This document shows, piece by piece, positions 13,169 through 23,762 of a DNA stretch of 64,000 bases; position 1 is the stretch's first letter; each line of letters begins with the position of its first letter. Under the pieces are notes generated by a model. That model saw only the letters and a program-made list of their open reading frames with translations. It made no database searches and was not told where the DNA came from. The stretch is from Sophora flavescens. Lineage: Eukaryota; Streptophyta; Magnoliopsida; Fabales; Fabaceae. The DNA lies in NCBI GenBank assembly GCA_030762895.1, contig JAUPTC010000214.1:1-64000 (forward strand), given 5' to 3'. The position numbers and the translations under genes were made by a program.

Positions 13169-14193
13169 TGATGACAACCAAAATGGTGATGTTGCTTTGA
13201 TGATCTTTTTGGTTGAATTTTTAAAACAAATTCTTGTAACACTTTGTAACATAGATTATAGTGAATAAAGAAAGAAAATGGATGAGTAAGAAGATGATGA
13301 TGGCGCCACAAAACAAGAGTTTTGATAAGCCAAGTGAGGTTCGCCACAAGAATCTTGGATTCTTGAGGAGAACAATAGTTTGGTTCAACCAAGAACCTAG
13401 GAGAACAAAATTCTCACAAAATGGATTTGATCCAAAAATAACATCAAAGTTACCATTTCATGTGTTTGTCACAAATTACATATAGTTGGGCAGCCAACTT
13501 TTGGCTTCCCAAAACCAAACCATAACCCCCCACTTAATCGCCTAATTCATGACCTTAAACACTCAATTATTCCCACTTTTAACTCAGTCATCACAACATG
13601 AGTTAATTTGCCTAAAAATTCCTCTTAATGTAGCCACCAAATCATTCAACTCAGCCATAAGACTATGCAGGTTACGCCCCCCCCCCTCTTCTTGACTCTT
13701 TATCCCCTATTTATGTGGTGGTTACACTTGCTTCTCACATTAAAAAGTGTAACTCCCATAATTAATACAGTTTATCAGAATATCAACACACTAGTTTAGG
13801 AGTTCTTATAGCATGCAAGCTAAAGATTCCTCCTATTAAGAACATACAAATTCGTTTTCCATCCCCGGATTACAAGTGGGCTGCCCCAAAAACATCACTT
13901 AGTAATTGGGCTCATTCATAAAACCCATTTACACTTATTGAATAAAAATAAACAACTAAAATTGGACTCTTCTTCATGTTGCACGCCCCTCTTGTTATGG
14001 ATCCTTTAGTTGGATAATGTAAGTTAATAATTTGGGCTTCATTCCATCCAATCTTGCATTTGGGTTTGCTTCCATGATGAAAACCATAGTTTGAATTAAC
14101 ACGTGTTGGGCTTTCTTGGTTGTAACATTTGTCATTGGCCCACCAAGTCCTTGGCTAGCTTCTTGAACCATACTCCAAATTGGGCTCATATCA
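13169..14193 (-). repeat. E2 5' LTR, complete
   Basis: 1025 bp, TGATGACAACC at the inner end and GGGCTCATATCA at the outer end in + coordinates. It contains a poly-C tract near 13677-13687 that differs in length in every G1 LTR. Satellite block C begins at once at 14194. Confidence 0.93.
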
Positions 14194-14891
14194 ATGGGAT
14201 GGTAAGTGGGTCATGGATTAACCATGGGATCATGGCGTGAGGGTCATGGGTTAACCATGGGATCATGGAGTGAGGGTCATTGGTTAACCATGGCATCATG
14301 GCGTGAGGGTCTTAGGTTTATCATGGGATCATGGCATGAGGGTCATGGGTTAACCATGAGATCATGGAATGAGAGTCATAGGGTAACCATGGGATCTTGA
14401 CTTGAGGGTCATTGGTTAACCATGGGATCATGGCGTGAGGGTCATGAGTTAAACATGGTATCATGGCATGAAGGGTAATGGGTTAACCATGGAATCATGG
14501 AACGAGGGTTATGGGTTAACCATGGGATCATAGAGTGAGTGTCATTGCTTACCATTGATCATGGCGTGAGGTTCATAGGTTAGCCATGGGATAATGTCGT
14601 GAGGTAAATGGGTTAACCATGGGATCGAGGCACGAGCGCCACGGGTTAACCATGGAGATCGGCATGAGAGTCACGGGTTAATCATTGATCATGGAGTGAG
14701 GGTAATGGGTTAACCATTGTACAATGGCGTGAGGGTCATGGGATAACTTTGTGATCACCACGAGAGGTCATGTGTTAACCAGGGAATCATGGCAAGTGGG
14801 ACATGGATTAATCAAGGGATCATGGTGTGCGGGTCATGGATTACCATTGGATCATGCCGTGAGGTCACGGGTTAACAATGGTATCATGGTG
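14194..14891 (+). repeat. 33-bp satellite block C
   Basis: About 21 units between two G1 elements. The first third is regular with exact 33-bp spacing (14221-14253 is a clear single unit). Because 33 is a multiple of 3, a frame such as MGSWREGHGLT stays open over several units; this is not evidence of a protein. Confidence 0.95.
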
Positions 14892-15484
14892 TGATGACAA
14901 CCAAATGGTGAGGTTGCCTTTGATGATCTTTTTTTGGTTGAATTTTTAATACAAATTCGTGTAACACTTTGTAACCAAGATTAAAGTGAAGAAAGAAAGA
15001 AAATGGATGAGTAAGAAGATGATGATGGCGCCACAAAACAAGAGTTTTGATAAGCCAAGTGAGGTTCGCCACAAGAATCTTGGATTCTTGATGAGAACAA
15101 TAGTTTGGTTCAACCAAGAACCTAGGAGAACAAAATTCTCACAAAATGGATTTGATCCAAAAATAACATCAAAGTAAAATGGACTTGACCCAAAAATATC
15201 ACTAATTAATTGGGCCTAAACAAACCAACCATTACACTTATTGAAAATAAAAGAAACTGGACTTGGATGCCCTCTTCATGCTTCTTGGGCTTGGATGAGC
15301 AAAGTTATTATCTTGGGCTCATTGTCTTCATTACTTGCATGTGCATTTGGGCTTATGTCCATTAAGAGAACCACCAATTGAGTTAGAGCTTCTTGGGCTT
15401 TCTTTTGCTCTTGCTCTTGTCATTGGGCCACCAAGACCTTGAATAGCTTCTTGATCCAAATCGGTCTCCATTGGGCTTACATCA
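14892..15484 (-). repeat. E3 3' LTR, short and chimeric
   Basis: Up to about 15175 it is ordinary G1 LTR, with the inner hairpin series present. After that it switches to sequence nearer the G3/G4 families and ends GGGCTTACATCA. At about 593 bp it is far shorter than the ~1 kb G1 LTRs. Either a template switch made a chimera or an internal deletion joined two diverged parts. Confidence 0.75.
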
Positions 15485-17187
15485 TCTCCTCCTTCTTAAG
15501 TGAATTCGACCTCGAATTGAAATCTTCATCACCTACATCAAAAAGAGATAAATCAGCCACATTAAAAGTTGCACTAATCCCACCATACTCACTAGGAAGA
15601 TCTATCTTGTATGCATTGTCATTGATCTTGGCCACCACTTGGAATGGCCCATCTCCTCTTGGTTGAAGTTTAGATTTCCTTTGGTAAGGAAACCTTTCCT
15701 TTCTCATGTGTACCCAAACCCAATCTCCGGGTTCAAAGACCACCTTCCTCCTTCCTTTGTTGGCTTGTCTTGCATAGCTTTCGGTCCTCTTTTTCAATTT
15801 GGACTTTTACTTGCTCATGTAACTTCCTCACAAAGTCAGTCTTGGCCCCACCATCTTTATGCTTCAAAATTGAGGAGTTAGGCAATGGCAATAAATCAAG
15901 AGGAGTTAAAGGGTTAAATCCATAAACTACCTCAAAAGGAGAATATTGAATAGTACTATGAACAACCCTATTATAAGCAAATTCCACATGAAGCAAACAA
16001 TCCTCCCAAGATTTAATATTCTTTGTAATCACTGCCCTTAAAAGGGAAGAAAGTGTCCTATTCACAACTTCAGTTTACCCATCTGTTTGAGGATGGCAAG
16101 TAGTGGAGAAGAGACGCTTTGTACCTAGCTTTCCCACAATGTCCTCCAAAAGTGACTTAGGAACTTGGTTTCCCTATCACTTACACATCGCTTGGGAGAC
16201 CATGAAGTCTCACCACTTCTTTAAAGAACAAATCAGCAACATGACAAGCATCATCAATTTTTTTTGCAAGGGATAAAGTGTGCCATCTTTGAAAATCTAT
16301 CCACCACAACAAAAATTGAATCTTTACCATTCCTAGATCAAGGCAATCCCACAACAAAGTCCATAGACAAGTCAATCCAAGGAAAATCAGAATAGGTAAA
16401 GGAGTGTAAAGTCCATGAGGCATTACTTTAGATTTTGATTTTCAACACACAATGCATTTTTCACAATATTTTTGCACATCATGCTTCATGTGAGGCCAAT
16501 AAAAATGTTCATGCAACATGTCTAAAGTCTTTTGAACCCCAAAATGCCCCATTAAACCTCCTTCATGCGCCTCCTTCAAAAGTAAGTCCCTTATGGAACT
16601 TTTAGGCACACATAATCTTTTTCTTTGAATAAAAACCCTTGGTGCCTAAAATATCCATTTTGGGCTGAATGCACACAATTAGCAAAGATATTTGAAAAGT
16701 CCTTATCATGCTCATACAAATCCTTATTGTATTCAAGTCCAAACAATTTTGTTTCAAGGGTAGAAAGTAAACCATATCTTCTTGAAAGTGCATCCGCCAC
16801 AACATTGGCCTTACCCTTTTTGTGTTTCACCACATATGGAAATTGTTCAAGAAATTCAACCCACTTTGCATGCCTTTTATTTAACTTTCCTTGCCCTTTC
16901 AAATATTTCAAAGACTCATGGTCACTATGAATCACAAACTCTTTGGGCAAAAGATAGTGTTGCCAAGTTTGCATAGCTCTTACTAAGGCATACAATTCCT
17001 TATCATAGGTGGGATAATTAAGGGAAGCTCCACTTAATTTCTCACTAAAATAAGCAATTGGATGCCCCTCTTGCATCAAAACAGCCCTAACACCAACATT
17101 AGAAGCATCACATTCAATCTCAAAAGATTTAGCAAAATTAGGCAAAACAAGTATTGGTGCATGGGTGAGTTTTTCTTTAAGTTCCTT
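15485..17187 (-). pseudogene. pol: pol remnant: RNase H and integrase, frameshifted
   Basis: From 17187 down: a lead-in to RNase H, RNase H itself (17145-16591; Asp in ECDAS, Asp in HSDHESL, Asp in ADALSRR), the H2C2 zinc domain of integrase (about 16590-16440, with [12 protein letters not shown] and CEKCIVC-like spacing), the integrase core (about 16430-15760, frameshifted near 16180-16065) and the C-terminal GPF module (about 15720-15580). This is the Ty3/gypsy order RT-RH-IN. The usual Gly of the first RNase H motif is Arg here (GVRAVL). RT is cut off by the LTR at 17188. Confidence 0.88.
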
Positions 17188-17875
17188 TGATATGAGCTCA
17201 ATTTGGAGTATGGTTCAAGAAGCTTATCAAGGACTTGGTGGGCCAATTACAAATGTTACAACCAAGAAAGCCCAACAAGTGTTAATTCAAACTATGGTTC
17301 TCATCATGGAAGCAAGCTCAAATGCAAGATTGGATGGAATGAAGCCCAAATTATTAACTTACATTATCCAACTAAAGGATCCATGATAAGAGGGGCGTGC
17401 AACATGAAGAGTCCAATTTTAGTTGTTTGTTTTAATTCAATAAGTGTAAATGGGTTTTATGAGTGAGCCCAATTACTAAGTGATGTTTTTGGGGTAGCCC
17501 ACTTGTAATCCATGATGGAAAACGAATTTGTCTTAGTGGGAGGAATCTTTAGCTTGCATGCTATAAGAACTCCTAAACTAGTGTGTTGATATTTTGATAA
17601 ATTGTATAAATTATGGGGGGTTACACTTTTAATGTGAGAAGCAAGTGTAACCACCACATAATTAGGGGATGAAGAGTCAAGAAGAGGGGGGGGGCGTAAC
17701 CTTCATAGACTTATGACTGAGTTGAATGATTTGGTGGTTACATTATGAGGGTTTTTTAACTCATGTTATGATGGCTGAGTTAAGTGGGAATAAGTGAGTG
17801 TTTAAGGTCATGAATTAGGCCAATTAAGTGGGGGTTATGGTTTGGTTTTGGAAGCCCAAAAGTTTGCTGCTCAAC

Positions 17876-17883
17876 TATATGTA
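17876..17883 (+). promoter_or_regulatory. TATA-like box of the G1 LTR
   Basis: TATATGTA lies about 60 bp before the first hairpin. The equivalent in G2c is a stronger TATATATAAG at 53151-53160, 58 bp before its first hairpin. G2a and G4 have a TATATGTA at the same place. This places the likely RNA start about 30 bp downstream, so the hairpins would begin about 30 nt into the transcript. The start site is inferred. Confidence 0.55.
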
Positions 17884-17944
17884 ATTTGTGACAAACACAT
17901 GAAATGGTAACTTTGATGTTAATTTTGGATCAAATCCATTTTGT

Positions 17945-18058
17945 GAGAATTTTGTTCTCCTAGGTTCTTGGTTGAACCAAACTATTGTTCTCATCAAGAA
18001 TCCAAGATTCTTGTGGCGAACCTCACTTGGCTTATCAAAACTCTTGTTTTGTGGCGCC
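17945..18058 (+). promoter_or_regulatory. Conserved hairpin series, G1 version
   Basis: Four successive stem-loops: GAGAA/TTCTC (17945-17959), GGTTC/GAACC (17963-17978), CAAGAATC/GATTCTTG with loop CAA (17995-18013) and CAAAAC/GTTTTG with loop TCTT (18036-18051). The last two each end in TTG and are followed directly by TGGCG. The same order occurs in G2, G3 and G4 LTRs with different stem bases but kept pairing. The likely location is the 5' leader (R/U5) of the genomic RNA; packaging, dimerisation or end-processing are possible roles, none shown. Confidence 0.75.
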
Positions 18059-18061
18059 ATC

Positions 18062-19567
18062 TGATAAGCCTCTGGCTTATCTAGTTTTATGACTAGATGA
18101 GCTAGGGTTTATGTGCCTATTTATTCGAGTTCACTCTCGTTTTCGCCCAAATTTGCCTTGTTTTGTTCCTAAGTTGGACTTTGACTCATTTTGCGTATTT
18201 TGTGTAGTTTTTAGGTTATTTTGAATAGAATTACGCCAGGGTGCTTTTGTTGTTTCAGGTTAAATAAGTGAAGCTCCGGAGTCAAGGAAAGTCAAAAGCG
18301 ATGGAAATTGCAAGTCCGGAGACACTTGCCTCAAGGAGTGTATGCTCGCCCCATGAGCTTGAAGGTCACAAAGCAGCAAAAGTCATCACTTCGGTCTCGC
18401 CACGCGAGATGTGTCTCGCCCGCGAATCATGAAGACCTCGCAAGACAGAGAGCATCACGGCTTGGCCGTGATGAATACCACGCCCGTGGCAGTTTAAGGT
18501 TGAAGACTCGCCCGCGAGAGTTTGAAGACCCCGGAAGTCGAGACCATCACGGCCCGGTAGTGATGAAGGTCATGACCTAGAATTGAAGACTCGCCCCGCG
18601 AACATACCTTCGCCTCGCGAGAGTTTAAATTGAAAGCGCTAATTTTAATTCTCGCCTCGCAAAGTCTGCTGCCGCCTCGCGAGAGAGCGCAGATCGGGAT
18701 TACTATTTAAGGGCTGTTGCATATCGTAACAGGGGATCCAATGGGAAGGAGGCTGTAGGGCTTTTAGAGGCCGCGAATCCTAGTAGTTTTCCACTGTTTA
18801 GAGTAGCGTAGGGTATTTTCTTTTCTCTTTGGAGCTGCGTCTCCCTTTTTCTTATGGAGGTTATGTCCGATCGCTTGTCTATGAGCATGAGGAACTAATC
18901 CCTCGTCCGAGGGAACGATGAAGCCACCCATGGCGATGTAAATCCAATATGATGTATGTCTTTCTCCTTTAATTCAATTCTTGTTTTCTAATTCTGATTT
19001 GATTGTGTTAATCATATATGTTGCGTGATTGACTTGTTAACGTTGATGAGGATTAGTCAGCGATTGACGTTTAGAACTTGAATTAGAATCATCTATAGTA
19101 TATTGCACGAGTGTGAGTAGGAGATTGGTGCGACCTTATAGGGAACACGAATTAACGAATTCGAGATTAGGGTTAAGAGACCTAGCAAGTAATTAACTCA
19201 AATCATCGAATACGTCCTAATGAGCACGAAGTGGATTTAGTAGAATTTAGGTGTACCCGATGACATTGTAATTGAACCTACGGAGTACTACAACATCACT
19301 AGGGAGTACATAGTGGTTCGGTGGAATTTTGACCTAGGACATTTTAGTTTTCTGATTTTTATTTAATTAGTTTATTTAGATTGTTAGTTGAATTTCGCTA
19401 TTATTCTCTTTCTCTCAACCACCTTCTTCCGTAACTTGACCGAACATATCTGACTTCCCGCGGATTAGTCGAATTCGTAACCCAATCCTTGAGTTCGACC
19501 TCGGTAATTACTTACCGTGTTTATTTTTATTACTTGACGACCCGGTACACTTGCCGGAGTCACAACA
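18062..19567 (+). repeat. E4 5' LTR
   Basis: 1506 bp, TGATAAGCC to GAGTCACAACA. A zone at about 18320-18690 holds several TCGCCYCGCGAG-type motifs and hairpins such as CATCACGGC/GCCGTGATG. Compared with the 3' LTR, some motifs have CG changed to TG or CA, the pattern of methyl-cytosine deamination, and one motif is missing. The frame at 18308-18580 is a by-product of this GC-rich zone. Confidence 0.93.
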
Positions 19568-19590
19568 AGTTTTTGGCGCCGTTGCCGGGG
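19568..19590 (+). other. E4 primer binding site, Athila type
   Basis: Directly after the LTR comes TGGCGCCGTTGCCGGGGA (from 19574), the well-known primer site of Athila-group elements, distinct from the Met-tRNA site of the G and copia elements. It assigns E4 to that lineage even though no polymerase is encoded. Confidence 0.88.
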
Positions 19591-19761
19591 ATTGGCACAA
19601 CCAATTTTTCTGATTCTAGGGGAGTTTGATTATTTGGTTAAGTTATTTTTGTTCTTATTTTTATTTTTATTTTTATTATTTTCTTTTTATTTTCTACTAT
19701 CTCTCTACTTCTTTGATTCCACTTGGTCTTGCCTTGTTTTGTATGCGAGGTACACGAAGGA

Positions 19762-20419
19762 ATGCTTCCGGGTTGCGAATATTGTGATGGGAACCATGAC
19801 ACTTGGAGTTGTCCGTTCTACTTCCCTCATGTATATGTGGAACCATGGCATAATGACAGCGTGCCCCATAACAACTATCAGAGTCGAATCGGTGATTGGG
19901 GTGATATGAGTAGAGACCATCCGGATTTTGCTTGGAGTAATGATGGCGGTGGTCTGGCCCCGGCAGCCACAACCTCAACAAAATTGGAAACAACAACCTC
20001 AACAGAATTGGCAGCCACAACCTTGGGAGTTGGCTCTTGAGAGGCCAAATGCTGCAATTGATAAGTTGGCGATTTCTATGGAGACATCATTTGAGAAGGG
20101 AATTGCGGCTGTAGAGACGTTGGGTCAGCTCGTAGAACAACAAAATGAGCGTCCCACAGAGACTTTCCCGTGTGATGCCGAGAACCACCCTAAGAGCCAA
20201 TGCGAAGCCATAACAACTAGAAGCGATGGGGTGTTGGGATATGACTGGGGTGTAACTAGTTCTCAGGGAGTTGAGGAAGAACTACCACATGTTGAGGAAG
20301 AACAACCGGAGGAAAAGGAATTGGCAAGTGTCATGGCCCCGGAACAACCACATGTTGAGGAAGAGCAACCTAAGGAAGAGGAGTTGGCAAAGGACAAGGC
20401 CTTTGGAGCAAGGGGGTAG
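19762..20419 (+). pseudogene. gag: Athila-type gag C-terminal part, frameshifted
   Basis: The first frame has a knuckle CEYCDGNHDTWSC (19774-19812) with the CX2CX3HX4C spacing of Athila-group Gag. A frameshift near 19930-19970 leads to a second frame with Gln/Pro repeats and a segment ending NERPTETFPCDAENHPK, the conserved Gag tail just before protease in that lineage. It then becomes acidic (two copies of PHVEEEQP). The N-terminal capsid part is absent. A nucleic-acid-binding role is inferred from the family. Confidence 0.7.
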
Positions 20420-20852
20420 AGATCAAGATGAAGATAAAGTGGCGGAGGATTCCACCATGCTTGCCAAGCAACCTGATTTTGATGCGTTAAATAAATATGT
20501 TGGCTTGCATGCATGTGTGGACACCGGTAAATTAGACCCTCCCACTTGTCTAGCACACTTCCTCGTGAAAACACCATTTGACCCGAGAGGAAGTGAGTTC
20601 ATAATTGAAGAGGTCAATGGAGTTTTCACACACTGGCTGGGTGGAGTAGATAATAAGGTCATATTGCTGCTACGATCTCCACTCCAATTACCATTTGATC
20701 CGGGTGGAGGATTTGATATGATGAGCGTCCCTTGGCCTCTGTACCATAGACTATGGGATCCAGGTGGATGTTTCTTAAGAAGTCAGGCTCGGGACGTTAA
20801 ACAAGCGCTTCTTGGGAGGCAACCCAAGCTAGGTATCCTTCTCTTCTCTTAA
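20420..20852 (+). CDS. DPGG-motif ORF of unknown function (E4 copy)
   Basis: I do not recognise this protein. It lies in the 193-codon frame 20271-20852, whose first ~50 codons overlap the acidic gag tail in another phase; conserved sequence starts around 20480. Motifs in order: KYVGLHACVD, a Pro/Cys pair and HFLVK, FDPRGSEFII, RSPLQLPFDPGG and YHRLWDPGG. The same motifs in the same order occur in E6 (62363-62965), which has about 45 extra residues in the middle. There are no recognisable catalytic motifs, signal peptide or membrane segment. It occupies the place where protease and pol would be. It may be a former Gag/Pol segment or an accessory protein. Confidence 0.6.
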
Positions 20853-22226
20853 CTTTTGTTTTGTTTTGTTTTTGTTTTGTTTTTGTTTGTCGCTCTTGAA
20901 TAATTTGAGAAGATCAAGAGTTGTTGTATGAATGTCGTGTCGGCAAGCTTGTTGGATGTTAATTGAATTTAGCATGGATTGATTGCATGAATTATTTGAC
21001 CATTGATGATTTACCCTAAGTTCTGAAATTAGAAAAGTTTATCCCCACTTAAAAATTGAAAATTGAACTTTGAGAATTTTGTTGTGATTACTTGATTTAT
21101 GATAAGTTTGGGGTGAGGGGGATGCACACACTAGGAATCGTATCTCGGTCAAACAGTTTGCAAAATGTCCAGGAGAGGATTTGAGCCTCCAACTCTGTTT
21201 TTGAATGTGTGAATCACTGTTAAGTTGCACTTTCCCGAATTTGCTTGAATCTCTATATGGTTTGCATGTTTATGTGTTGCATCAAATGATTTAGGCAATG
21301 TTCTTTGAATAACTACTTGGCCTGAAATGAACCATCCCTAATGCATGTTCCCTAGTTAGCCAAATTGAGCCCAATTGACCTATTGTTTCTTGATGACCCT
21401 ACATTACGAGCCAAAATCCGAAAAACCATGTTAACCCAATCTTAGGATTAGGAGAGCATGGAAATGAGCAAGAGAAAGGTTGTGAGAAACTAAGTTTGGG
21501 GTGGCTACAAGGAGATATGACATTTTGGGGTGAGAAAAAGAAAAAATAAAGGTTGAAACCCAAGGCAAAAAAAAAAAAAAAAAGAAAACAAAAAAATTGC
21601 CAAAGGAAAAGGGGCAGAACAAAAATAATATCAAGGAAAAGGTTGTAGTCACCCGAGCCCAAATGAAAAATGGAAAAAGGAACTTGAGTGGAAAAAATGT
21701 CAAAATGCTCATGCTCTCTTAGTTCCTAGGGACTTAAGCCTAAATATCCTTCATTATCCTACCCTGAGCCAGGCCCCATTACAACCTTTAAAAGACCTTC
21801 TGATGTTGCATACATGTTTTCGTGGGAACTACTTTTGAGATGAAAATCAAATTCATGGGAAGTGCTCTTGATATGTGAAATTGAGTGAAAAGTTGATAAC
21901 CTTGACAAACTTGAGCGAATGAGTGAAATTTTACATACCCTTGTGAGGAAGGCAATTGTTTGAGATAGGTGATCTTCCTTTGTGTGTATCTCTTATCCTC
22001 AACTTAGAGTAATGATGGAATGAATGATGAGTTCTCAATGGTTTAAAGTAAATGAATGTGGGGATTATATTAATGTAGGGGGGAGATCATAGGAGAAAAA
22101 CTATTTTGTAAAGTTGCATTAAATTTGTGCGAAATCGATTGATTCCTTTAGGCTTGCCAAGTCTTGAGTCGTTTTTGAGTTTTAAGCTTGCTTGGGGACA
22201 AGCAAGGTTTAAGTTTGGGGTATTTT
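20853..22226 (+). other. E4 long 3' untranslated region
   Basis: About 1.37 kb with no conserved reading frame, ending in the purine-rich tract. By eye it is about 85% alike to E6 63000-64000, including a GGATGCACACACTAGG segment and a block around CCATCCCTAATGCATGTTCC. Short frames at 21039, 21399 and 21431 (minus) come from A-rich tracts and are not genes. Confidence 0.7.
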
Positions 22227-23762
22227 TATAAGCCTCTGGCTTATCTAGTTTTATGACTAGATGAGCTAGGGTTTATGTGCCTATTTATTCGAGTTCACTC
22301 TCGTTTTCGCCCAAATTTGCCTTGTTTTGTTCCTAAGTTGGACTTTGACTCATTTTGTGTATTTTGTGTAGTTTTTAGGTTATTTTGAATAGAATTACGC
22401 TTGTGGGTGCTTTTGTTGTTTCAGGTTAAATAAGTGAAGCTCCGGGAGTCAAGGAAAGTCGAAAAGCAGTGGAAATTGCAAGTCTGGAGACACTCGCCTC
22501 GCGAGTTTATGCTCGCCCCGCGAGCCTGAAGGTCAGCAAAGCAGCAAAAGTCATCACTTCAGTCTCGCCACGCGAGATGTGTCTCGCCCCGCGAATCATG
22601 AAGACCTGCAAGACAGAGAGCATCACGGCTTGGCCGTGATGAATACCACGCCCGTGGCAGTTTAAGGTTGAAGACTCGCCCCGCGAGAAGCCTCTCGCCC
22701 CGCGAGAGTTTGAAGACCCTGGAAGTCAGAGACCATCACGGCCCAGTCGTGATGAAGGTCACAGCCTAGAATTGAAGACTCGCCTCGCGAACATACCTTC
22801 GCCTCGCGAGAGTTTAAATTGAAAGCGTGCTAATTTTAATTCTCGCCTCGCGAAAGTCTGCTCGCCTCGCGAGAGAGCGCAGATCAGGATTACTATTTAA
22901 GGGCTGTTGCATATCAGAACAGGGGATCCAATGGGAAGGAGGCTGTAGGGCTTTTAGAGGGCCGCGAATCCTAGTAGTTTTCCACTGTTTAGAGTAGCGT
23001 AGGGTATTTTCTTTTCTCTTTGGAGCTGCGTCTCCCTTTTTCTTATGGAGGTTATGTCCGATCGCTTGTCTATGAGCATGAGGAACTAATCCCCTCGTCC
23101 GAGGGAACGATGAAGCCACCCATGGCGATGTAAATCCAATATGATGTATGTCTTTCTCCTTTAATTCAATTCTTGTTTTCTAATTCTGATTTGATTGTGT
23201 TAATCATATGTGTTGCGTGATTGACTTGTTAACGTTGATGAGGCTTAGTCAGCGATTCACGTTTAGAACTTGAATTAGAATCATCGATCGAATATTGCAC
23301 GAGAGTGAGTAGGAGATTGGTGCGACCTTATAAGGAACACGAATTAACAGAATTCGAGATTAGGGTTGAGACCTAGCAAGTAATTAACTCAAATCATCGA
23401 ATACGTCCTAATGAGCACGGAAGTGGATTTAGGAGAATTTAGGGGTCCCGGTTGACATTGTAATTGAACCTAGGGAGGAATTCATCATCACTTGGGTGTA
23501 CATATTGGGTAGGTGGATTTGTGACCTTGGACATTTCAGTTTTCTGATTTTTAGTTAATTAGTTTATTTAGATTGTTAGTTGAATTTCGCTATTATTCTC
23601 TTTCTCTCAACCACCTTCTTCCGTAACTTGACCGAACATATCCGACTTCCTCACAGATTAGTCGAATTGGTAACCCAATCCTTGAGTTCGACCTCGGTAA
23701 TTACTTACCGTGTTTATTTTTATTACTTGCGACGACCCGGTACACTTGCCGGAGTCACAACA
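22227..23762 (+). repeat. E4 3' LTR
   Basis: About 1536 bp. It keeps roughly ten TCGCCNCGCGA-type motifs between 22490 and 22880, more intact than in the 5' LTR. The first G of the LTR terminus has been lost (TATAAGCC instead of TGATAAGCC). It ends GAGTCACAACA at 23762, followed by the CCATC duplication. The minus-strand frame 22814-23119 is a by-product. Confidence 0.92.

Larger units (their letters stand above)
9460..14193 (-). mobile_element. E2: pol-less G1-family element
   Basis: In minus orientation it reads 5' LTR (13169-14193), primer site, leader, gag, zinc knuckle and protease region, Lys/Glu-rich spacer, purine tract, then a 3' LTR (9460-10625) that has lost its outer end. Reverse transcriptase, RNase H and integrase are absent: the spacer is followed directly by the short Pol tail before the purine tract. 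E5 has the same junction, so both descend from a shared deletion derivative. A solo G2c LTR later inserted in the 3' LTR. Confidence 0.88.
14892..17187 (-). mobile_element. E3: G1-like Ty3/gypsy remnant with RNase H and integrase
   Basis: Minus-strand 3' part of an element: 3' LTR (14892-15484), purine tract just inside (CTCCTCCTTCTTAAG inverted), integrase and RNase H, broken at 17187 by the start of the plus-strand LTR of E3b. Reverse transcriptase, protease, gag and 5' LTR are missing. It is the only Ty3/gypsy sequence here that still has integrase, so it best represents what the pol-less relatives lost. Confidence 0.87.
17188..18061 (+). repeat. E3b 5' LTR, left part
   Basis: Contains U3 with the coding-like tail (frame [18 protein letters not shown]), an inverted repeat GGTTACACTT/AAGTGTAACC (17619-17652), a poly-G tract near 17686, a TATA-like TATATGTA (17876-17883) and the hairpin series (17945-18058). 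It is cut at 18061 by E4 and resumes at 23763 after the CCATC duplication. Confidence 0.92.
18062..23762 (+). mobile_element. E4: Athila-like non-autonomous element (TSD CCATC)
   Basis: 5701 bp with 5' LTR (18062-19567), Athila-type primer site, a broken gag C-terminal part, a DPGG-motif ORF, a 1.4-kb untranslated 3' region, a purine-rich tract (AAGTTTGGGGTATTT, about 22211-22225) and 3' LTR. It is flanked by the perfect 5-bp duplication CCATC (18057-18061, 23763-23767). No protease, reverse transcriptase or integrase is present, so it must be mobilised in trans. Confidence 0.93.

Noticed and set aside
18308..18580. Arg-rich frame in the E4 5' LTR, and the 101-codon minus frame at 22814-23119
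   Set aside because: Both come from the GC-rich motif cluster of the LTR and are not kept in phase between the two LTRs.
21430..21445. ACCATGTTAACCC in the E4/E6 3' region as a possible seed of the satellite
   Set aside because: Only a dozen bases resemble the satellite core and the flanks do not; a chance match is likely.
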